64,000 nt of DNA from an uncultured Prevotella sp. (GTDB lineage: Bacteria; Bacteroidota; Bacteroidia; Bacteroidales; Bacteroidaceae), in assembly GCA_900315765.1 (NCBI GenBank), contig ONAK01000001.1:1-64000 (forward strand), in the 5' to 3' direction. The position numbers were made by a program, and so were the translations under genes. The first letter of the stretch is position 1. The number at the start of each line of letters is the position of its first letter. The notes beneath the pieces were generated by a model. The model was not told the origin of the DNA. It saw nothing but the letters and a program-made list of their open reading frames with translations, and did not search any database. Positions 7,914-15,567 of this stretch are shown here, in pieces.

Positions 7914-9199
7914 CGATTGGGAGTTCCCTTTTCGGTGCCATCAAGTATAACTCCGACAAGGTGAACATAGGAAAAGGCCAGTTGTTGGATACAAACAAAG
8001 TGTTCAACAACGGTAATGGTAAGGTCGATGTTGCACAGGTGTTGGCAGACTTCGAGAAGCGGATGCCCAAACAGATGCGCACGGAAAAGCCTGTCATCCA
8101 TATCTCACTCAATCCCCATCCTGATGACAGGTTCACGGATGGGGAACTGACACAGATGGCGCGTGAGTATATGCAGCGTATGGGATATGGTGACCAGCCT
8201 TATATCATCGTCAAGCATGAGGATATAAACCGCCATCATCTGCATATCGTTTCCATTCGTGTGGACGAGCAGGGCAAACGCATTAACAGCGACTTCACTA
8301 AACGGCGAAGCCTTGCCATCCTCAGGGACTTTGAACAGAGATACGGACTGCATCATGGCAACAAGCGAGAAGAGGAAAGCCTGTCCAACCGCATCCCGCC
8401 AGTCAATCCTTTCGAGGGGGACATCAAGAAGCAGGTGGGTAATACAATCAAAGCCGTGTTCCACGACTACCAGTTTCAGACTATTGGCGAACTTCGCGCA
8501 CTATTGTCACTCTATAACCTGACTGTCGAAGAGGTAAGGGGTAATGTCAGGGGTGAGGACTATAATGGACTGGTCTATTCAGTCATTGATACCGACGGCA
8601 ATAAGGTTGGCAATCCGTTCAAGTCATCCCTGTTTGGCAAGTCCGTTGGCTATGAGGCATTGCAGAAAAAGGCCGCATTCTCGAAGAAGAACATCAAAGA
8701 TAAGAATCTGATTGAGCCGACCAGAAAAAACTTGGAGTATGCGCTTAGACGGACTTACGACAAGGAGGAGTTTGTCAGGATGCTCAAAGAGAAAGGCATT
8801 GATTGCGTCTTCCGCTATACAGACGAAGGCAGGATCTACGGTGCTACGTTCATTGACCATCGTACCCATTGTGTCCTCAATGGTTCCCGGATGGGCAAGG
8901 TTTTCTCTGCCAATGCGCTTGAACAGCACTTCAATACGCCGTCAGAGGAACAGATTCCTTTCAAGGAAAAGGAAGAACAGGAGGAACAGCCGAATACTGG
9001 CAGCACATCGGCAGAAGGACTTCAACAAACCACTTCTCACGATGAGCAGGAACATTACGAAAGCAAAGGCGGTTTTGCATCATTCCTTGATGCACTTGAC
9101 TTCCTCAATACTGACAATCCTGTCACTGATGCAGAGGAAGAGGCATTCCGTCGCAGGTTGCAGCGCAAGAAGAAAAAGCGTCGTGGCCCGAAATTGTAA
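7898..9199 (+). CDS. mobB: MobB relaxase (MOBP-like relaxase/mobilization nuclease)
   Basis: A 433-residue relaxase. The N-terminal 130 residues hold the nuclease signature: PVIHISLNPHPDD (about 65-77) and the metal-binding HEDINRHHLHIVS segment (His107, His113, His114, His116). The catalytic Tyr is not assigned; several N-terminal Tyr are present. The C-terminal third is charged and repetitive in Glu/Gln. The gene begins inside mobA and precedes mobC, as in CTnDOT. It should nick oriT and pilot the transferred strand. Confidence 0.93.
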   Translation: MVAKITIGSSLFGAIKYNSDKVNIGKGQLLDTNKVFNNGNGKVDVAQVLADFEKRMPKQMRTEKPVIHISLNPHPDDRFTDGELTQMAREYMQRMGYGDQPYIIVKHEDINRHHLHIVSIRVDEQGKRINSDFTKRRSLAILRDFEQRYGLHHGNKREEESLSNRIPPVNPFEGDIKKQVGNTIKAVFHDYQFQTIGELRALLSLYNLTVEEVRGNVRGEDYNGLVYSVIDTDGNKVGNPFKSSLFGKSVGYEALQKKAAFSKKNIKDKNLIEPTRKNLEYALRRTYDKEEFVRMLKEKGIDCVFRYTDEGRIYGATFIDHRTHCVLNGSRMGKVFSANALEQHFNTPSEEQIPFKEKEEQEEQPNTGSTSAEGLQQTTSHDEQEHYESKGGFASFLDALDFLNTDNPVTDAEEEAFRRRLQRKKKKRRGPKL

Positions 9200-9234
9200 A
9201 TAAGCTGATTTTATAACAATTAAAACAAAGAACT

Positions 9235-11238
9235 ATGCAACAAGAAGATGATTTGAGGGCATTGGCGAAAATCATGGATTTTCTCCGTGCCGTGAGTATT
9301 ATTCTCGTAGTGATGAACGTCTATTGGTACTGCTACGCCAGTATCGTGGAGTGGCACCTGAACATCGGTGTGGTTGACCGCATCATGATGAACTTCAACC
9401 GTACCGCAGGGCTATTTCATTCCACACTCTACACAAAGCTATTCTCTGTTCTTCTCTTGGCCCTGTCGTGCATGGGAACGAAAGGCGTGAAGGAGGAAAA
9501 GATTACTTGGAAGCACATTGGTATAGCACTGGCTATAGGCTTCATTCTGTTTTTTCTCAACTGGTGGATTCTCAACCTGCCATTACCCTTTGAGTTCTGC
9601 ACAGCCCTGTATGTCCTGACGCTAACCCTCGGCTATATCGGTTTGCTGATGGGTGGCCTGTGGATGAGCCGTCTGTTACAGAATAATCTCATGGATGATG
9701 TTTTCAACAATGAGAACGAATCATTTATGCAGGAAACACGCTTGATGGAGAACGAGTATTCCATCAATCTGCCCACCCGTTTCTACTACAAAAAGAAGTG
9801 GCACAAGGGCTGGATCAACGTGGTCAATCCCTTCCGTGCCACTATTGTACTTGGTACTCCTGGTAGCGGTAAATCGTATGCCATCGTCAACAACTTCATC
9901 AAGCAGCAGATAGAAAAGGGCTATTCGCTCTACTGTTACGATTACAAGTACCCGGACTTGTCGATGATTGCCTACAACCATCTGATGAATCACATGGATA
10001 GTTATAAGGTAAAGCCAAAGTTCTATGTGATTAACTTCGATGACCCGCGCAGGAGTCACCGCTGCAATCCCATTCACCCGGATTTCATGACGGATATATC
10101 AGATGCCTACGAGTCTGCATATACTATCATGCTTAACCTCAATAAGACGTGGGTGCAGAAGCAGGGAGACTTCTTCGTGGAATCACCAATCATCCTGTTT
10201 GCTGCCATCATTTGGTTCCTCCGTCTCTATGAAGATGGTAAGTATTGCACATTTCCCCATGCCGTGGAACTGTTGAATCAGAAGTATGAGGATATTTTTC
10301 CGATTCTTTCCAGTTATCCCGAACTGGAAAACTATATGTCCCCGTTCATCGACGCATGGCAGGGAGGTGCCGCTGATCAGTTACAGGGTCAGATAGCGTC
10401 TGCAAAGATACCTTTGTCCCGAATGATTTCCCCTCAACTCTATTGGGTCATGTCTGCCAGTGAGTTCACGCTCGACATCAACAATCCCAATGAACCGAAA
10501 ATCCTGTGTGTCGGCAATAACCCTGACCGACAGAATATCTATGGTGCAGCCCTTGGTCTGTATAACAGCCGAATTGTAAAACTCATCAATAAGAAGGGAA
10601 TGCTCAAATCCTCAGTCATCATTGACGAGTTGCCAACTATCTATTTCAAGGGACTTGATAACCTCATTGCCACCGCCCGAAGCAATAAGGTTGCAGTCTG
10701 TCTCGGCTTTCAGGACTTCAGCCAGTTAGTCCGTGACTACGGTGACAAGGAGGCAAAGGTAGTTCAGAATACAGTCGGCAACATCTTCAGTGGTCAGGTG
10801 GTTGGTGAAACAGCTAAGACTCTGAGTGAGCGTTTCGGCAAAGTCCTCCAAAAACGCCAGTCCATGACAATCAATCGCCAAGATACATCCACCTCCATCA
10901 ACACGCAGATGGACAGCCTAATTCCTGCCAGCAAAATCTCAGGTTTGACGCAGGGTATGTTTGTCGGTGCCGTCTCAGATAACTTCGACGAGCGCATCGA
11001 CCAGAAAATCTTTCATGCAGAAATCGTTGTCGATACTGATAAAGTTTCCAAAGAAACCAAAGCTTACAAGCCAATCCCCATTATCACTGATTTCACTGAT
11101 GAAAACGGTAATGATAATATGGATCAGATGGTCAAAGAAAACTATATACAAATAAAAAAAGATGTTAAGGATATTGTGACTAATGAACTAAAACGTATCG
11201 CTGAGGATCCTGATTTAGCACATTTAACAAAGAAATGA
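9235..11238 (+). CDS. mobC: MobC coupling protein (VirD4/T4CP)
   Basis: A 667-residue type IV coupling protein. Four hydrophobic helices occupy roughly residues 15-165, followed by the nucleotide-binding domain with Walker A GTPGSGKS (206-213), the Walker B-like VIIDELPT segment, and CLGFQDFSQLVRDYG of the TraG/TraD ATPase family. It links the relaxosome to the mating channel at the inner membrane. It ends just before a strong terminator, closing the mob operon. Confidence 0.92.
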   Translation: MQQEDDLRALAKIMDFLRAVSIILVVMNVYWYCYASIVEWHLNIGVVDRIMMNFNRTAGLFHSTLYTKLFSVLLLALSCMGTKGVKEEKITWKHIGIALAIGFILFFLNWWILNLPLPFEFCTALYVLTLTLGYIGLLMGGLWMSRLLQNNLMDDVFNNENESFMQETRLMENEYSINLPTRFYYKKKWHKGWINVVNPFRATIVLGTPGSGKSYAIVNNFIKQQIEKGYSLYCYDYKYPDLSMIAYNHLMNHMDSYKVKPKFYVINFDDPRRSHRCNPIHPDFMTDISDAYESAYTIMLNLNKTWVQKQGDFFVESPIILFAAIIWFLRLYEDGKYCTFPHAVELLNQKYEDIFPILSSYPELENYMSPFIDAWQGGAADQLQGQIASAKIPLSRMISPQLYWVMSASEFTLDINNPNEPKILCVGNNPDRQNIYGAALGLYNSRIVKLINKKGMLKSSVIIDELPTIYFKGLDNLIATARSNKVAVCLGFQDFSQLVRDYGDKEAKVVQNTVGNIFSGQVVGETAKTLSERFGKVLQKRQSMTINRQDTSTSINTQMDSLIPASKISGLTQGMFVGAVSDNFDERIDQKIFHAEIVVDTDKVSKETKAYKPIPIITDFTDENGNDNMDQMVKENYIQIKKDVKDIVTNELKRIAEDPDLAHLTKK

Positions 11239-11239
11239 T

Positions 11240-11277
11240 TTTAGGGGATGTGCTCAACAAGAAGCACATCCCCTAAA
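11240..11277 (+). terminator. mob operon terminator
   Basis: Perfect 15-bp stem (11240-11254 with 11263-11277) with an 8-base loop directly after the mobC stop. There is no U-tract, so it may be a 3' end-protecting hairpin or a bidirectional terminator. Confidence 0.75.
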
Positions 11278-11386
11278 GATTTCTCCGTAAATATAACATA
11301 GAACTATACATAAAGTTGCGAACTTAGATCTATATTACCATATGTTTAATGACGGATATTTAACAATAGTTATACAATAGAATTCC

Positions 11387-11842
11387 TTAATATAATCTCC
11401 ACGGCAAATAATCATCTCCGCGTTTCCACTCACGCCAGAAATCCCAAATGTGTTCAATCATTAGGTCCGTCTGAAGCGAGGTGTGTACAATGTTACCATT
11501 CTTATCATAAATTACTTTGATATTCTGTTCAAATGATTTGAATGGTACTTTTACCTTTGCAATCCTTCCAATAGCATTTTTAGAATTTTTGTTATCATCT
11601 AATACGGTACCAAAATCAGGTTTTTCTTCAGAACGATAGTTCCCATTGCGCAGCATATCAGAAACGGCATTAAATGGATCATAAATACTGTCCAATTTGC
11701 TAATGCTGATGATTTTGACTTTTGTTGCAGGATAATGAGTCTGCAGGAACTCTTCTAATTGCACTTCTTCCTCAGACTTATTACAACCAATTATTATCAG
11801 TAAAGCCAAACAGACTATTACATTGATAATTATATCCTTCAT
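11387..11842 (-). CDS. small lipoprotein, paralogue of the one at 31762
   Basis: A 151-residue lipoprotein: short signal peptide with a lipobox-like LLIIIGC. The mature part is not recognised. It aligns with the 148-residue lipoprotein at 31762-32208 through LDSxYDP, an N-rich DNxKxxNAxGR block, and VIYxxNGNIxHTSxQ. It is the last gene of the minus-strand RiPP region, about 175 bases beyond the truncated adaptor. One possibility is a self-protection (immunity) lipoprotein for the peptide product, but the second copy next to a phospholipase gene argues for a more general role. Function unknown. Confidence 0.75.
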   Translation of the reverse strand: MKDIIINVIVCLALLIIIGCNKSEEEVQLEEFLQTHYPATKVKIISISKLDSIYDPFNAVSDMLRNGNYRSEEKPDFGTVLDDNKNSKNAIGRIAKVKVPFKSFEQNIKVIYDKNGNIVHTSLQTDLMIEHIWDFWREWKRGDDYLPWRLY

Positions 11843-11898
11843 CTTTTGATAATTGTTGTAAGATTATATTGTTATTTATTATTGTTGTCGAAAGGATC

Positions 11899-11955
11899 TT
11901 AGCCGTATCCTCCACTCACAAGGATATTATCATCCAGAAGAACTAACGGGTACAA
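11899..11955 (-). other. short open frame ending LVSGGYG, possible remnant
   Basis: After a TTG at 11955 the frame reads YPLVLLDDNILVSGGYG then stop. It lies between the truncated HlyD-like gene and the lipoprotein gene. It resembles the tail of a small Bacteroidales peptide, but it has no ATG and is too short to be called a gene. The same gap (11950-12005) also has two small hairpins, AATTGTC/GACAATT and ATAACT/AGTTAT. Confidence 0.15.
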
Positions 11956-12017
11956 TTGTCACTTTATCATAGAGACAATTATAACTATAGTAGTTATAAG
12001 ACATTTTTATTATGAAA

Positions 12018-12215
12018 TCACATCAATATATGTAGTAAAATGCTTTCTCCTTTGGAATAAGGGTATGGCATTAAACATACTACTAAGAATAATGCAAAGA
12101 ATATAGCAACGATTATAATAGTACCCCATCTTACAAAAGATGGGGGTGTTGCTTCTAACAGATTACGAACTTTTTCTGAGTGCAGTTCAATGATAATATT
12201 TGTACTTTTTTTCAT
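12018..12215 (-). pseudogene. truncated HlyD-family adaptor (N-terminal 65 residues)
   Basis: The 65 residues contain IELHSEKVRNLLEATPPSFVRWG followed by one membrane helix (TIIIVAIFFALFLVVCLMP). This matches the N-terminal end of HlyD-type membrane-fusion proteins that accompany Bacteroidales C39 peptide exporters, which normally exceed 400 residues. The frame stops soon after the helix (GESILLHILM), and no remainder of the periplasmic domain is seen downstream. The gene starts 12 bases after the exporter gene ends. Either the adaptor has been lost and another copy acts in trans, or the short form is a functional remnant. Confidence 0.6.
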
Positions 12216-12226
12216 ATCTTTTTCAC

Positions 12227-14419
12227 TTAATTTCCAAGTTCAAGCTGATTTTTAACAAGATTGTAATATGCTCCTTTTTTTTCGATGAGATTGTGATGAT
12301 TTCCGATTTCTAATACTTTACCTCCATCGATTACAATAATTTGGTCTGCGTTTTTGACAGTTGATAAACGATGGGCCACTACGACCACTGTGCGCCCCTT
12401 GTAAAATTCGTTTAGGTTCTCTACGATAGCTCTTTCGTTTTTCGCATCAAGAGCATTCGTGGCTTCGTCTAGAAAAATAAAATCCGGGTTCTTATAGACC
12501 GCACGTGCTATGAGTATACGCTGTTTCTGTCCTTGGCTCAAACCAACTCCGTCACATCCAATAAGAGTTTTGTATTTCAATGGAAGTCCTATTACATAAT
12601 CATGAATATTGGCAATTTTTGAAGCCATTTCAAGGCGGTCCACATCGATATCCCCATCATCAACAGCAATATTGCGGGCTATAGACTCAGAGAAAATTAC
12701 TCCATCCTGCATTACCACGCCACAATGGCGACGCCACCATTTGAGATTATATTCATTGATGTTTCGTCCGGCAATAAAGATTGCTCCAGATATTACAGGA
12801 TAGTAACCTAACATTAGCTTTATCAATGTTGTCTTTCCACTTCCAGATGCACCGACTATCGCTGTTAGTTTTCCCTCAGGAATGTCAAACGATACACCCT
12901 CAAGTGTATTTTTCAAAGCATGGGGGTCGTATTTGAAATCTATGTTCCTAATTGTGATTGATTTTTCAATACCAAATGACTTTAGTTGATTATCTTTGGA
13001 TTCTTCGTTTTTGCCTTTATGAATCTCGTTAATTCGTTCAAGAGAGATTTTTACATCCTGTAAAGAGTATATGAATGACATAAACTGCTCAACAGGAGAG
13101 TTCAATTGTCCGATTATATATTGCACTGCCAGCATCGCACCGAGTGTCATCTGCCCATTGACAACCGCGGTCGCGGCAAGAATAGTGATTATTATATTTT
13201 TGACTTCGTTTATAAAAATGGATCCCCCCTCTTGCATCTGTTGAAGTTTCAGCGATTTCATTTGGACACCAAATACATCTGCTTGAGTATCTTCCCATTC
13301 CCAACGACGGCGTTGTTCACAATCCTGAAGTTTAATTTCTTGCATGGACATAATGAACTGATATGTACGGTTCTGACTAATGGCTTGTTTTTCAAAGAGA
13401 TCATAATCAATTGTTTTCCTTTTTCTCAGAAAGGATGTAATCCATGCGCCGTAGCAGAGACTTCCTATCAAAAAAATGCCAAATATCATGGAATTGTAAA
13501 TAAATAGGACTATGCCGAAAATTACGAAACTGAGGAACGTGAAAACCACGTTCAGGACTTGCCCTGTAAGAAAATTCTGGACACGTGTATGATCGCTGAT
13601 ACGTTGGAGAAGGTCACCCATTAATTTTGTGTCGAAGAATGACATTGGCAACTTCAATAGTTTAATAAAAAAATCACTTACCAAAGAAATGTTAATTTGC
13701 ATTGAGATATGAAGCAAAAGCCAACGACGAATAAAGTCTGTGGCTGTGCGGCCAATAACAATCACCAGTTCTCCGAAAAGTACAAGCCATATAAAACCTA
13801 TATCTCTTTCCTTAATTCCAATGTCAACTATTGCTTGTGTCAAAAACGGCATTACCAACTGTAGGAGGCATCCAAGTAGAAGACCGAGTAATATTTGAGC
13901 GAAATATTTCCTATATTGCTTTATGTATCCAAATAGGAATCGAAATGATTTTTTCTCAGAAACATGTTCTTCCTCATATTTATAGACACTTTCAGTAGGA
14001 ATTAGTTCCATTACAATTCCACATGGTTCCCCGCCATGCTCTGAGCAAATCCAATGGTCTTCAAATTCCTTTTTGGAATAAGAAATCACACCCTTCCCAG
14101 GGTCAGCGACTTTAAACTTTTTTCCATTTTTACCCAACTCATACAGAACAACAAAGTGGTTTTGCCCCCAATGCAATAAACATGGCAATTGTAGTTGATT
14201 GAAGATGGCAAGTGGGGCTTTGAGTGCAGAGCATTTAAAACCGAGACTCTGTGCCGATTCCTTAAGTCCAAGCATTGACATTCCTTCTTTGGTAGGCACA
14301 CACAAAGCATCTATTTCATCCAATGATATGCTCATTCCATAATAGTGACAAACCATGAATAGGCATGCTGCGCCGCACTGCATGCTGTCATGTTGTTTTA
14401 CGAAAGGAATCTTTGTCAT
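12227..14419 (-). CDS. C39-peptidase ABC exporter for double-glycine peptides
   Basis: A 730-residue three-domain exporter. The N-terminal C39 peptidase has Cys15 in MQCGAAC, His88 in QNHFVVLY and Asp106 in VADPGKG. An ABC transmembrane domain follows (about 165-450), then an ATPase with Walker A GASGSGKT, signature LSQGQKQR, Walker B FIFLDEAT and the switch His in AHRLST. Such proteins cleave leaders after Gly-Gly and export the core peptide. The ATG at 14419 is chosen because the longer frame would need a TTG start. The obvious substrate is the 60-residue peptide at 19656-19838, which has a GG leader. Confidence 0.95.
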   Translation of the reverse strand: MTKIPFVKQHDSMQCGAACLFMVCHYYGMSISLDEIDALCVPTKEGMSMLGLKESAQSLGFKCSALKAPLAIFNQLQLPCLLHWGQNHFVVLYELGKNGKKFKVADPGKGVISYSKKEFEDHWICSEHGGEPCGIVMELIPTESVYKYEEEHVSEKKSFRFLFGYIKQYRKYFAQILLGLLLGCLLQLVMPFLTQAIVDIGIKERDIGFIWLVLFGELVIVIGRTATDFIRRWLLLHISMQINISLVSDFFIKLLKLPMSFFDTKLMGDLLQRISDHTRVQNFLTGQVLNVVFTFLSFVIFGIVLFIYNSMIFGIFLIGSLCYGAWITSFLRKRKTIDYDLFEKQAISQNRTYQFIMSMQEIKLQDCEQRRRWEWEDTQADVFGVQMKSLKLQQMQEGGSIFINEVKNIIITILAATAVVNGQMTLGAMLAVQYIIGQLNSPVEQFMSFIYSLQDVKISLERINEIHKGKNEESKDNQLKSFGIEKSITIRNIDFKYDPHALKNTLEGVSFDIPEGKLTAIVGASGSGKTTLIKLMLGYYPVISGAIFIAGRNINEYNLKWWRRHCGVVMQDGVIFSESIARNIAVDDGDIDVDRLEMASKIANIHDYVIGLPLKYKTLIGCDGVGLSQGQKQRILIARAVYKNPDFIFLDEATNALDAKNERAIVENLNEFYKGRTVVVVAHRLSTVKNADQIIVIDGGKVLEIGNHHNLIEKKGAYYNLVKNQLELGN

Positions 14420-14474
14420 AATTATATTATAATTCAAGAAACGTTTTATATTTTTGGTTTGATGTTGAACATCA

Positions 14475-14699
14475 TCATTTTATATAAGCATCTTTGCATA
14501 ATCCTACCATTTGAGCAAGATACGATTTTGCCGCAGCATTACAGAGAACTATAAATGACATGCCAAAAACAAGAAAATTCTTACTAATTCGGAGCTCATA
14601 GGGGATAGTAGGGATAAAAATCTCATTTTCCTTATAATGGGCAGTGTTGGTGCAAGGCTGACGACTGCCTGGACAAGAGGAATTTTTATAGTCAGTTGA
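14475..14699 (-). other. unassigned 74-codon open frame without a good start
   Basis: The gap between the GLPGLI gene and the exporter gene is almost entirely open in one minus-strand frame, which reads ...SCPGSRQPC... and ends ...MVGLCKDAYIK. The only ATG (14561) would give 28 residues. It could be a decayed gene, the tail of a disrupted neighbour, or chance. No family recognised. Confidence 0.2.
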
Positions 14700-14709
14700 T
14701 TAGCTTATT

Positions 14710-15567
14710 TCATTTTATTTTATAGTCTGGCTCAAGACTATGTCTTAGACCGTCATATTTCGGCACTTCGACTTTATTTCCATTCATATCTAAGGAGTAT
14801 ATCTTTACGTTCTGCCCCTGCGCATTCATAATGCTCTCTTCATTATTTATATAATATTCAGCATTTTTAAGCGCCTCTTTACGGTTAATCTCCGTATAAT
14901 CATGCTGAAGGTACATTGGAGATATTGGGCGATTGGTAAGCTCCAAACCAGTTGCCGTGAAGGAAAATCCACCGTTGGCTTCAGCTTTGAGGATAAGACC
15001 AGGAAGTCCATGGAATTTCCAAGGCCCAAACGATATCGGGATTTCGGGTGCAAACCAAGCCTTCCAATGCCGTCCGTGATATTCACTCTCTGCCATTAGA
15101 CATTTATAGCCAAGAACCGTGGTCACAGAGTCCTCCACCATCGTCCACCTCATTTCGGTGAGAGGTTCTGCGTAATAGCCGAGGTCTTCGCCATACTTGT
15201 CGTACACTGTAAGAGTTCCGTCAGCAGGTTGTGTGAAAACGTAAGTGAAAACCTTCTTTACTGGACCCTTACTGAGATCCCATGAAGTTGAGCCGTCGGG
15301 TTCAACAGTCATACAGGACTTTTTAAGGATGTCCATGTATTGTGCTTTACCTTCTGGAGTTGATTTCAGTGAGTCAACCCAAAGACTAAGTTCATTAAAA
15401 TACTTTGCATCGGTCGGAGAGGTCAAGAGTAGCATCTTCGATGTAACAGACTGATTACTCTTGGTCGGTCTGGTGCAGTCATAGCTGACCAGAATTTCAG
15501 AATTGTCTTGTGCGAATGCAGCCATTGCCACAAGGTACACGATGATTGATGAGATTACTTTTTTCAT
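14710..15567 (-). CDS. GLPGLI family protein
   Basis: A 285-residue secreted protein with a signal peptide (KKVISSIIVYLVAMAAFAQ) and the diagnostic motif GLPGLIL near residue 190, preceded by WKAWFAPEIPISFGPWKF, the usual context in this Bacteroidetes family (TIGR01200). The biochemical role of GLPGLI proteins is not established. Its start overlaps the end of the TonB-type receptor gene by 4 bases (ATGA), so the two are translationally coupled, and both sit between the rSAM maturase and the exporter of the RiPP cluster. Confidence 0.9.
   Translation of the reverse strand: MKKVISSIIVYLVAMAAFAQDNSEILVSYDCTRPTKSNQSVTSKMLLLTSPTDAKYFNELSLWVDSLKSTPEGKAQYMDILKKSCMTVEPDGSTSWDLSKGPVKKVFTYVFTQPADGTLTVYDKYGEDLGYYAEPLTEMRWTMVEDSVTTVLGYKCLMAESEYHGRHWKAWFAPEIPISFGPWKFHGLPGLILKAEANGGFSFTATGLELTNRPISPMYLQHDYTEINRKEALKNAEYYINNEESIMNAQGQNVKIYSLDMNGNKVEVPKYDGLRHSLEPDYKIK

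Noticed and set aside
11240..11277. Inverted repeat considered as a transposon end or att site
   Set aside because: Position just after the mobC stop and lack of a second copy fit a terminator better.
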